Of a DNA stretch of 64,000 bases, positions 9,175 to 16,675 are shown piece by piece. Position numbers and translations under genes: made by a program. Location: positions 1 through 64,000 of the forward strand of contig NZ_JAGHMF010000004.1 in NCBI RefSeq assembly GCF_017741815.1. The letters are read 5' to 3'. The notes below the pieces were generated by a model. It ran no database searches, had not been told where the DNA came from, and worked only from the letters and a program-made list of their open reading frames with translations. The DNA is from Rhizobium sp. 16-488-2b. Lineage in GTDB: Bacteria; Pseudomonadota; Alphaproteobacteria; Rhizobiales; Rhizobiaceae. Numbering within the stretch: the stretch's first letter is position 1; each line of letters begins with the position of its first letter.

Positions 9175-11484
9175 ATGGCCGCTGATATCCGCATGCTCTC
9201 CGCAGTCATCGCCTCCGAGATCAATGCCCGGCCCGAGCAGGCCAAGGCCGCAATCGAGTTGCTGGATGAGGGCGCGACCGTGCCGTTCATCGCGCGTTAC
9301 CGCAAGGAAGTGACCGGCGGCCTGGATGATACGCAGCTGCGCGATCTCTCCGAACGCCTCGTCTATCTGCGCGAGCTCGAAGCCCGCCGCGATACGATCG
9401 TGGAATCCATCACAGGCCAGGGCAAGATGAGCGACGAGCTGATGGCAAAGCTCAAGGGCGCCGCTACCAAGGCCGAACTAGAGGATCTCTATCTGCCCTA
9501 TAAGCCGAAGCGCCGCACCCGTGCCGAGATCGCCCGCGAGCGCGGCCTCGGTCCGCTCGCCGAGGCAATCCTCGCCGACCGCTCCAAGGAGCCGGCAACG
9601 CTGGCCGAAGCCTACATCACATCAGACGTGCCCGACGTGAAGACAGCGCTGGAAGGCGCCCGCGATATCGTCGCCGAAGGCATCGCCGAAAATGCCGACC
9701 TGCTCGGCAAGCTGCGCGCCCATATGCGCGGTGCCGCGCTTCTCAAGGCCAAGGTGGTCGACGGCAAGCAGGCGGCGGGCGAGAAGTTCTCGGACTATTT
9801 CGACCATTCCGAACGCTGGGCAACGGCCCCCGGCCACCGCGCGCTCGCCATGCTGCGCGGCTGGAACGAGGAAGTGCTGACGCTGACGATCGAGGCCGAC
9901 GCCGAGGTAGCCTCGCCGAACAAGCCGGTCGAGCGCATGATCGCCGCCGCCTACGAGATCGGCAACAGCCGCCCCGGCGATCGCTGGCTGATGGAAGTCG
10001 CCAGCTGGACGTGGCGCGTGAAGCTCTCCATGTCGCTGTCGCTCGACCTGATGCGCGAGCTGCGCGAGCGCGCCGAGGAAGAGGCGATCCACGTTTTCGC
10101 CCGCAATCTCAAGGACCTGCTGCTCGCGGCCCCCGCCGGTTCGCGCCCGACCATGGGGCTTGATCCGGGTATCCGCACCGGCGTCAAGGTCGCCGTCACC
10201 GATGCCACCGGCAAGGTGGTCGCGACCTCGACCGTCTATCCCTTCCAGCCGCGCAACGATGTGCGCGGCGCCCAGATCGAGCTCGCCTCGCTGATCCGCA
10301 AGCACAATGTCGAGCTGATCTCGATCGGCAACGGCACCGGCAGCCGCGAAACCGAAAAGCTGGTGGCCGACATGCTGGCCGATCTGCCGGGCGCGAAGCC
10401 CACCAAGGTCATCGTCTCGGAAGCCGGTGCCTCGGTCTATTCGGCGTCGGCCACCGCTGCTGCCGAATTCCCCAATCTCGACGTGTCGCTGCGTGGCGCC
10501 GTTTCCATCGCGCGCCGCCTGCAGGATCCGCTGGCCGAGCTCGTCAAGATCGAGCCGAAGTCGATCGGCGTCGGCCAGTATCAGCACGATGTCGACCAGC
10601 AGAAGCTGTCGCGTTCGCTCGATGCCGTGGTCGAAGACGCGGTGAATGCCGTCGGCGTCGATCTCAACATGGCCTCTGTGCCGCTTCTGGCGCGTGTCTC
10701 CGGCCTTGGAACCTCGATCGCCGAAGCCATCGTCAGGCATCGCGACGAGACCGGACGCTTCGAGACCCGCCGCGATCTGCTCAAGGTCGCCCGCCTCGGC
10801 CAACGCACCTTCGAGCAATGCGCCGGCTTCCTGCGCATCCGCGATGGCAAGGAGCCGCTTGATGCCTCCTCGGTTCACCCCGAAGCCTATGGCGTCGCCA
10901 AGAAGATCGTCGCCGCCTGCGGCCGCGACCTGCGCACATTGATGGGTGACAGCGCGGTGCTGAAATCGGTCGATCCGCGCCAGTTCATCGACGACAAGTT
11001 CGGCCTCCCGACGGTCAAGGACATCCTGTCGGAGCTGGAAAAGCCCGGCCGCGACCCGCGCCCGAGCTTCAAGACCGCGACCTTCGCGGAAGGGATCAAC
11101 GAGATCTCCGACCTGAAGCCGGGCATGACGCTTGAGGGAACGGTCACCAACGTCGCCGCCTTCGGCGCCTTCGTCGATATCGGCGTCCATCAGGACGGCC
11201 TGGTGCACGTCTCGCAGCTTGCCGATCGCTTCGTCAAAGATCCTCACGAAGTTGTGAAGGCCGGCGATGTGGTCAAGGTTCGCGTCGTCGAGGTGGATGC
11301 AAAGCGCAAGCGCATCGCCCTTTCCATGCGCAAGGATGATGGCGCGGGCGCGCCTGCGCCGCGCGGCGAAACCCGTTCAAATCCAGCCCCTCGCGGCGGC
11401 AACGAGCGGCGCTCGTCCAGCCCCAAGCAGGAGAGCCAGGGGGCATTCGGCGCAGCACTCGCCGAGGCCATGAAGCGAAAATAA
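9175..11484 (+). CDS. tex: Tex-family RNA-binding transcription accessory protein
   Basis: A 769-residue cytosolic nucleic-acid-binding protein, related to eukaryotic Spt6, implicated in transcription and RNA quality control. Order: helical N-terminal Tex region; YqgF/RNase H-like domain beginning GLDPGIRTG near residue 327; tandem helix-hairpin-helix repeats at ~503-555 ([12 protein letters not shown], then [16 protein letters not shown]); and an S1 RNA-binding domain at ~646-718 ([20 protein letters not shown]). A basic, Pro/Arg-rich tail follows. Length is that of the family. It seems to be transcribed alone; the cfa gene begins 133 bases downstream. Confidence 0.95.
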   Translation: MAADIRMLSAVIASEINARPEQAKAAIELLDEGATVPFIARYRKEVTGGLDDTQLRDLSERLVYLRELEARRDTIVESITGQGKMSDELMAKLKGAATKAELEDLYLPYKPKRRTRAEIARERGLGPLAEAILADRSKEPATLAEAYITSDVPDVKTALEGARDIVAEGIAENADLLGKLRAHMRGAALLKAKVVDGKQAAGEKFSDYFDHSERWATAPGHRALAMLRGWNEEVLTLTIEADAEVASPNKPVERMIAAAYEIGNSRPGDRWLMEVASWTWRVKLSMSLSLDLMRELRERAEEEAIHVFARNLKDLLLAAPAGSRPTMGLDPGIRTGVKVAVTDATGKVVATSTVYPFQPRNDVRGAQIELASLIRKHNVELISIGNGTGSRETEKLVADMLADLPGAKPTKVIVSEAGASVYSASATAAAEFPNLDVSLRGAVSIARRLQDPLAELVKIEPKSIGVGQYQHDVDQQKLSRSLDAVVEDAVNAVGVDLNMASVPLLARVSGLGTSIAEAIVRHRDETGRFETRRDLLKVARLGQRTFEQCAGFLRIRDGKEPLDASSVHPEAYGVAKKIVAACGRDLRTLMGDSAVLKSVDPRQFIDDKFGLPTVKDILSELEKPGRDPRPSFKTATFAEGINEISDLKPGMTLEGTVTNVAAFGAFVDIGVHQDGLVHVSQLADRFVKDPHEVVKAGDVVKVRVVEVDAKRKRIALSMRKDDGAGAPAPRGETRSNPAPRGGNERRSSSPKQESQGAFGAALAEAMKRK

Positions 11485-11515
11485 GGGTTTACGGATAAGC
11501 ATTGCAGAAATGTCA

Positions 11516-11542
11516 CACTTCGGCAGCCTTGTTGCCGAAGTG
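11516..11542 (+). promoter_or_regulatory. perfect hairpin in the tex-cfa gap
   Basis: A perfect 10-bp stem CACTTCGGCA / TGCCGAAGTG with a seven-base loop lies 31 bases after the tex stop and 76 bases before the cfa start. No T-run follows, so it is not a classical terminator. It may stabilise the tex 3' end or lie in the cfa leader. Confidence 0.4.
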
Positions 11543-11617
11543 CCAAATACGGCGCTTGTAAGGCAGGCCAGACGGCCTAAGTTGACTGGATTCCTGTCAC
11601 ATTGCGAGGCCTTACTT

Positions 11618-12877
11618 ATGGCGTCGGCTTTCTTATCGATTGTCCAAAAAATCATCCGCAAGGGTAACCTTAAGCTCACACTCGCCAATGGCGAGACACA
11701 CACCATCGGGGACGGCACCGGAGATCTCGTTGCCGCCCGCGTTGCCGACGAGGAGGCGGAGCGACTGATCCGCCGCGACCCCACCCTCAAGCTCGGCGAA
11801 ATGTACATGGATGGCCGGTTCATTCTGGAACAGGGCAACATCTACGATTTCCTGGCCCTGGTGAAACAGAACACCACCAACGAAATCTTCGACATCCCGA
11901 TGGCGGCCCTCCTGATCGGCCGCATCGCCCTGCAGCAGCTGAAGAGCCGTCTGCCCGTCAATCACAACAAGCGCAACGTTGCCCATCACTACGACCTGTC
12001 GGAAAAGCTGTTCGAGCTCTTTCTCGATGAGGACTGGCAATATTCCTGTGCCTATTACAATCCGCCGGGCATCAGCCTGGAGGAGGCGCAGGTCGCCAAG
12101 AAGCGCCACATCGCCGCCAAGCTCCTGCTTCAGCCCAACCAGCGCGCGCTGGAAATCGGCTCCGGCTGGGGCGGCATGGGCATGTATTTAACGGAATCGA
12201 CCCCGGGGCTCGATCTCACCGGCATCACGCTCAGCGAAGAGCAGCTGAAGATCTCGCGCGAGCGGGCGCAAAAGCGCGGTCTCACTGACCGGCTGCGCTT
12301 CGAGCTGCAGGACTACCGCACGATGAAGGGGCAGAAGTTCGACCGCATCGTCTCGGTCGGCATGTTCGAGCATGTCGGCATCGGCAATTTCGGCAACTTC
12401 TTCCGCAAGGTGCATGAGTTGCTCGCCGATGACGGCGTCATGGTGCTGCACTCGATCGCCCGTCCGAAGCCGAGCTTCGGCACCAATGCCTTCATCGAGA
12501 AGTATATATTCCCGCAGGGCTATATCCCCTCGATCGGCGAAACGCTGCCGGCCATCGAAAAGGCGAACCTGCTGGTGCGCGACGTCGAGGTCCTGCCGCT
12601 GCACTATGCCTACACGCTGCGCCATTGGCGCGAGCGTTTCGTGGCGCGCAAGGCGGAAGCCGTGGCGCTTTATGACGAACGCTTCTTCCGCATGTGGGAG
12701 TTCTATCTGGCCGGCTCCGAAATGGGCTTCCGCTGGGACGAACTCTTCATCATGCAGATCCAGATTTCCAAGAACCAGTATTCCACCCCCGACAATCGCG
12801 ACTATATCGCCGCGAACGAGGCGAAGCTGAAGGAATTCGAGGCAACGCGTCCGCCGCTCGAAAAGGTCATTCTCTGA
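11618..12877 (+). CDS. cfa: cyclopropane-fatty-acyl-phospholipid synthase family protein
   Basis: A SAM-dependent methyltransferase that adds a methylene bridge to unsaturated acyl chains of membrane phospholipids, typically in stationary phase or acid stress. The 419-residue protein has an N-terminal lipid-binding region, the HHYDLSEKLFELFLD block near 122, the SAM-binding LEIGSGWGGMG near 178, and the EHVG and FIEKYIFPQGYIPS motifs typical of Cfa enzymes. I start at ATG 11618 (ribosome site GCGAGG), not at the in-frame ATG 11510, whose extension reads through a strong hairpin and has no family counterpart. Rhizobia often carry more than one cfa paralogue, so the symbol denotes family. Confidence 0.92.
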   Translation: MASAFLSIVQKIIRKGNLKLTLANGETHTIGDGTGDLVAARVADEEAERLIRRDPTLKLGEMYMDGRFILEQGNIYDFLALVKQNTTNEIFDIPMAALLIGRIALQQLKSRLPVNHNKRNVAHHYDLSEKLFELFLDEDWQYSCAYYNPPGISLEEAQVAKKRHIAAKLLLQPNQRALEIGSGWGGMGMYLTESTPGLDLTGITLSEEQLKISRERAQKRGLTDRLRFELQDYRTMKGQKFDRIVSVGMFEHVGIGNFGNFFRKVHELLADDGVMVLHSIARPKPSFGTNAFIEKYIFPQGYIPSIGETLPAIEKANLLVRDVEVLPLHYAYTLRHWRERFVARKAEAVALYDERFFRMWEFYLAGSEMGFRWDELFIMQIQISKNQYSTPDNRDYIAANEAKLKEFEATRPPLEKVIL

Positions 12878-12886
12878 CTTGATGAA

Positions 12887-12917
12887 AAGGCGCGGCGAGA
12901 CCCGCGCCTTTTTTATT
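12887..12917 (+). terminator. Rho-independent terminator of cfa
   Basis: The stem AAGGCGCGG / CCGCGCCTT with a short loop is followed by TTTTTTATT, starting 10 bases after the cfa stop. Confidence 0.9.
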
Positions 12918-12947
12918 CCCGCTGTTTCATTTTGAAAGGGTTGCGAG

Positions 12948-13526
12948 ATGAGCAGTGCCTACCCCGAGATCACGCTGGTGCGCCACGGCGAGACCGAATG
13001 GAGCCTGTCGGGCCGCCACACCGGCCGCAGCGATATCCCCTTGACCGAAAACGGCGAAGCCGCCGCCGGCCACCTCGGCCCGCGCCTTGAAGGCCTGACC
13101 GTCGCCGAAGTCTGGTCGAGCCCGTCCCAGCGCGCCCGCAACACCTGCCGCCTTGCCGGCTTCGGCGAGCGGATGGTCGTCAAGGAAGACCTCGCCGAAT
13201 GGGACTACGGCGCCTATGAGGGCATCAAGACTAGGGAAATCCTGGCTGACCGCCCCGGCTGGCAACTCTTCCGCGACGGCTGCCCCGATGGCGAGACCGC
13301 CACCGACGTCGGCGCCCGCGCCGACCGCATCATCGCCACGATCCGCGCGGCAAATGCCCCGATCCTGATATTCTCCTCCTCCCACTTCCTGCGGGTGCTG
13401 GCGGCTCGCTGGGTGGGGTTGCCGCCGGAGGGTGGCGCGCATTTCGTGCTGGATACGACGAGCGTCAGCGTGTTGGGGTATGAGCATGATCTCGGCGAGC
13501 CGGTGATCCGGCGGTGGAATGGGTAG
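12948..13526 (+). CDS. histidine phosphatase superfamily protein
   Basis: A 192-residue member of the phosphoglycerate-mutase-like histidine phosphatases. The catalytic motif LVRHGETEW lies at residues 10-18 (phosphorylated His near 13), followed by TGRSDIPLTENGE. The supporting motifs SSPSQRARNTC and EWDYGAYEG follow, and a second catalytic His is in FSSSHFLRVLAARW. This architecture fits a small-molecule phosphomonoesterase; the substrate cannot be read from sequence. The ATG is preceded by an AAGGGTTGCGAG ribosome region. It stands after the cfa terminator and before an intergenic repeat, so it is probably transcribed alone. Confidence 0.9.
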   Translation: MSSAYPEITLVRHGETEWSLSGRHTGRSDIPLTENGEAAAGHLGPRLEGLTVAEVWSSPSQRARNTCRLAGFGERMVVKEDLAEWDYGAYEGIKTREILADRPGWQLFRDGCPDGETATDVGARADRIIATIRAANAPILIFSSSHFLRVLAARWVGLPPEGGAHFVLDTTSVSVLGYEHDLGEPVIRRWNG

Positions 13527-13559
13527 TTTTTTGGGGACGTAGTTTAGGCTGACCTCAGC

Positions 13560-13733
13560 GCCCGGAGCCCCCTCATCCGCCCTTCGGGCACCTTCTCCCC
13601 GTGGGGGGAGAAGGGGAGGAGGTTGAGCAAGCGGCCCACCCCGAGTCCCTTCTCCCCAGCGGGGGTCCGTAGGACGGGTCGAGACCGTTGGCTCGACCCC
13701 GGTCGATGCCGGCAGGCAGATGAGGGGGCCGCA
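13560..13733. repeat. RIME-like palindromic intergenic repeat, copy 1
   Basis: Starts with GCCCGGAGCCCCCTCATCCG and contains the hairpin CCTTCTCCCC / GGGGAGAAGG. Its end is a degenerate inverse copy of the beginning (GATGAGGGGG). It shares the same 20-bp end and internal arms with the copy at 26066-26204 but has diverged, with extra sequence at ~13660-13710. It belongs to the mosaic intergenic palindromes common in rhizobia. Confidence 0.75.
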
Positions 13734-13807
13734 CCCACCAATCTCACCACCCACACCACCCCACCATCCCGCTTGACCCGCCATCCCCCACGTCGCTAGA
13801 TGACCGG

Positions 13808-14767
13808 ATGCAACAGATCGACGGAATCAACGGGCGCGTTGCGGATGCGCCGTCCAACAACTGGGTTTACCGGGTGCTGCCGCCATGGCTCTGGCCATAC
13901 GCGCAGCTGGCGCGCTGGGATCGGCCGATCGGCTGGCAGTTGTTGCTGTGGCCCTGCTTCTGGTCGGCGGCGATGGCGGCCAATGCAGCTGCCCATGTCG
14001 GCCTCTTTTCCGGCGGTCAGCTGATCTGGCATCTGGTGCTCTACTTCGTCGGTTCCGTCGCCATGCGCGGCGCCGGCTGCACCTATAACGATCTCGTCGA
14101 TCACAAGATCGATATGGAAGTGGCGCGCACCCGGTCGCGCCCGCTGCCATCAGGCCGCGTCACCCGCATGCAGGCGAAGATCTTCATCCTGCTTCAGGCG
14201 CTGGTCGGCCTTCTGGTCGTCCTGCAGCTCAACTGGTTCTCGGTCATTCTCGGCGTCGCATCGCTTGTCATCGTGGCGCTCTATCCCTTCGCCAAGCGCT
14301 TCACCGATTGGCCGCAATTCTTCCTCGGGCTTGCCTTCTCCTGGGGCGCGCTGATGGGCTGGGCCGCGATCTTCGGCAGCCTCTCGCTGGCGCCGGTGCT
14401 GCTCTATATCGGCGCGGTCGTCTGGACGATCGGCTACGACACCATCTACGCCCACCAGGACAAGGAAGACGACGAGCTGATCGGCGTCCGCTCCACCGCG
14501 CGCCTCTTCGGCGACAACACCAAGCCATGGCTGGTCGGTCTCTATGGCCTGATGCTGATCCTCACCTTCGCAGCCTTCCTGCTCGCAGGAGTCGGCATCA
14601 TCGCCTATCTCGGCTTGGTTGTCGCAGCCGGCATGTTCGCCTGGCAGATCATCACGCTCGATATCAACGATGCCGATCAGTGCCTCGTGCTGTTCAAGTC
14701 GAACAACCGCGTCGGCATGATCATCTTTATCGGCCTGTTCTTGTCGCTGCTGTTCGTGCTGCCGTAG
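13808..14767 (+). CDS. ubiA: 4-hydroxybenzoate polyprenyltransferase
   Basis: An integral membrane prenyltransferase that attaches the polyprenyl tail to 4-hydroxybenzoate in ubiquinone synthesis. The 319-residue protein has the first Asp-rich motif YNDLVDHKIDMEVARTRSRP near 93-112, followed by LPSGR, and the second (YDTIYAHQDKEDD) near 210. Seven to nine hydrophobic helices surround them. The N-terminal WVYRVLPPWLWPYAQLARWDRPIGW block is typical of rhizobial UbiA. The start ATG at 13808 lacks a strong ribosome site but matches the usual N terminus. It is followed tail to tail by the minus-strand binding protein gene. Confidence 0.94.
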   Translation: MQQIDGINGRVADAPSNNWVYRVLPPWLWPYAQLARWDRPIGWQLLLWPCFWSAAMAANAAAHVGLFSGGQLIWHLVLYFVGSVAMRGAGCTYNDLVDHKIDMEVARTRSRPLPSGRVTRMQAKIFILLQALVGLLVVLQLNWFSVILGVASLVIVALYPFAKRFTDWPQFFLGLAFSWGALMGWAAIFGSLSLAPVLLYIGAVVWTIGYDTIYAHQDKEDDELIGVRSTARLFGDNTKPWLVGLYGLMLILTFAAFLLAGVGIIAYLGLVVAAGMFAWQIITLDINDADQCLVLFKSNNRVGMIIFIGLFLSLLFVLP

Positions 14768-14776
14768 GCGCAATCC

Positions 14777-15676
14777 CTACGGAACGTGCTGCATGATGAT
14801 CTGCGTGTGCAGCATTGGGGCATCGGCGCCGAAATAGGTGTCGAGCACCGATAGAAAATCGTCGGACAGATAGAAATCCGTCAAGGCGCGATCGGCGAGC
14901 AGCCGGAAATCGGCGTCGTTTCGGGGCAGGGCGATCGCGTAGGGCTCATGCGTGAACAAGCGATTGCCGACCTCGAGCAGGGATGGATCGCGCGCCCGGG
15001 TTGCCAGACTGGTGAGCAACACCTGATCGCCGATATAGGCGTCGATCTTGTGGTCCTCCAACGCCTTGAGGCCATCCTCATGCGTTGCGAAATCGGCAAT
15101 CGTCGTCTTCGATGCCTGGCCTTTCATGGCGTCGTGGAGTGCTGCACCTGTCGTCGAGTTCGCCCGCGCGCCGATAACGCTCGGCGACGCCGCACGTTGG
15201 CTGACGGCGCTGACGGCCGGCTTGTCGAAGAAGAACGACTGCAGATAGTCAGGTGAATCCTTGCGAAGCAGGGCGCTTGCCCCGGTCAGGAAGATCGGCT
15301 GCGAGAAATCGACGATCTCCCGCCGCTCCAGATTGACCGTGATCGCGCCGCAAAGCAGATCAACTTCACCATCCTTCACCGCATCGAAGCCGTTGGCGAG
15401 CGTCTTCTGGACGTATTCGCGTTTCAGTTCCGGCACCTGATGCTCGATGTCGTCGGCGATCCTGTTGCAGAGGTCGATCGCATACCCCGTCGGCTCTGCC
15501 CCGGCCTTGGCCGCGGAGAAGGGCGCTTCGTCGTCGATATAGCCGATCCGCACCGTTCCGCGCTCGATGATGCCGTCGAGGGTAGCCGCACTTGCCGTCA
15601 GGGCTGAAAGGGAGAAGGCGATAATCGCCAGCGGGAGCCGTCTCATGCACTTTGTTGCCACCGGCATGACGCTCAT
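14777..15676 (-). CDS. periplasmic amino-acid-type substrate-binding protein
   Basis: A family 3 extracellular solute-binding protein of 299 residues with an N-terminal signal peptide (hydrophobic LPLAIIAFSLSALTASA; internal start possible at ATG 15646). GTVRIGYIDDEAPFSA is the usual first strand. The segments DGEVDLLCGAITVNLERREIVDFSQPIFLTG and DAYIGDQVLL match glutamate/glutamine-type binding proteins. No permease or ATPase gene is adjacent, so it is an orphan that may feed a transporter elsewhere or act as a sensor component. The ligand is inferred only from the family. Confidence 0.85.
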   Translation of the reverse strand: MSVMPVATKCMRRLPLAIIAFSLSALTASAATLDGIIERGTVRIGYIDDEAPFSAAKAGAEPTGYAIDLCNRIADDIEHQVPELKREYVQKTLANGFDAVKDGEVDLLCGAITVNLERREIVDFSQPIFLTGASALLRKDSPDYLQSFFFDKPAVSAVSQRAASPSVIGARANSTTGAALHDAMKGQASKTTIADFATHEDGLKALEDHKIDAYIGDQVLLTSLATRARDPSLLEVGNRLFTHEPYAIALPRNDADFRLLADRALTDFYLSDDFLSVLDTYFGADAPMLHTQIIMQHVP

Positions 15677-15750
15677 CTCCGAAAGACGGTTGCGATCTCA
15701 AAGCTGTGCACGCAGCTTATGGCCCGCCGGGTATTTGTCAACCGAGGTCC

Positions 15751-15781
15751 AAAAACGAAAAACCCGGCACGCCGGCCGGGT
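15751..15781 (-). terminator. terminator of the DUF6101 gene
   Basis: On the minus strand the stem ACCCGGC / GCCGGGT with a six-base loop is followed by TTTTTCGTTTTT. It sits 29 bases after the stop at 15810. Confidence 0.85.
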
Positions 15782-15809
15782 CTTTCCGTCTGATCTCGTG
15801 CATCGGCCC

Positions 15810-16382
15810 TTAGCTGCGGGCGATGATTTCCTTGCCTTCGATCTTCATGGCGACGCCGAGCGTGCCGGTCGAGCGGCGCACGAGGAAGCGTGGGCGGCGG
15901 TTGGCGAAGTAGGAGTGGCGACGGCGCGGCTTCAGGTGGCTGGTGCGCAGTTCGCCGAGATGTTCTTCCAGCGGACGGGCAATGCCGTCGGCCTCGACCA
16001 TCAGCATGGGAATACGGAAGGCTTCCGACCATCCGCGCCAGTCGGCGGCGATGTCGGCGAGATCATGCGCGACCAGAAGCGGCACGCAGAGATCGGGATC
16101 TTCGTGATGCAGTTCGAGCGTGACGGTCACTTCGCCATTGCCATGGTCGATGGCGCGGGCGGCGACGCCCTTGAAGGCGCGCTTCGGCAGCGCGATGGAG
16201 AGCGGAAGGCCGCTGGAAGGCAGGATCTTGCGCAGGATGGCGCCGCGTTCGTCGATCGTGATGCTCACATCGCTTGTGGAGTCGTGGATGGCGTAGCTCA
16301 CCTGCTGCGGAAAGCGCGACGGATCAAGACGAAGTGTCGCTCCAGCCCATGCGGGCTTCATAACCGTATTGTTCATGTTCAT
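15810..16382 (-). CDS. DUF6101 family protein
   Basis: A 190-residue soluble protein, apparently the rhizobial family listed as DUF6101. It is a mainly beta-rich sequence with SYAIHDSTSDVSITIDERGA, a VTVTLELHHEDPDLCVPLLVAHD core and a basic tail (LKPRRRHSYFANRRPRFLVRR). Function is unknown. I start at ATG 16382, where the conserved N terminus (MNMNNTVMKPAWAGATLRLD) begins and a GGTGAG ribosome site precedes; a longer frame to 16532 has no support. It has its own terminator and is divergent from the DUF1217 gene. Confidence 0.75.
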   Translation of the reverse strand: MNMNNTVMKPAWAGATLRLDPSRFPQQVSYAIHDSTSDVSITIDERGAILRKILPSSGLPLSIALPKRAFKGVAARAIDHGNGEVTVTLELHHEDPDLCVPLLVAHDLADIAADWRGWSEAFRIPMLMVEADGIARPLEEHLGELRTSHLKPRRRHSYFANRRPRFLVRRSTGTLGVAMKIEGKEIIARS

Positions 16383-16675
16383 TCTCACCCTTGTCTTACC
16401 TGAGAGCCGGTTTCCGGTCTTCTCCTCGGGACTTTTCGTCCTCTGTGGCTGACAATAGGCGCCGCCTGTTCGCGACAGCTTAAAAATCGCGGTTAAGAAG
16501 ACCTTGCCTCCCTGGATGGTTATCAAAACCAAACGTGGCAGGGTTTCCGAGAGGTGAACGAAGGAGTGTGTCAGGTTGCGACAGGGCGCGGGTAAGTCTC
16601 GGGTAAGCTTTTCATAGCAAAATGGGGCGGAAACCGTATGTCATTCATCCAAGACTTTGTCGGAATAGAACGCTT

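Noticed and set aside
9622..11247. A 541-codon minus-strand frame opposite tex
   Set aside because: Antisense shadow; the product has His/Asp/Gln-rich low-order composition and no motif.
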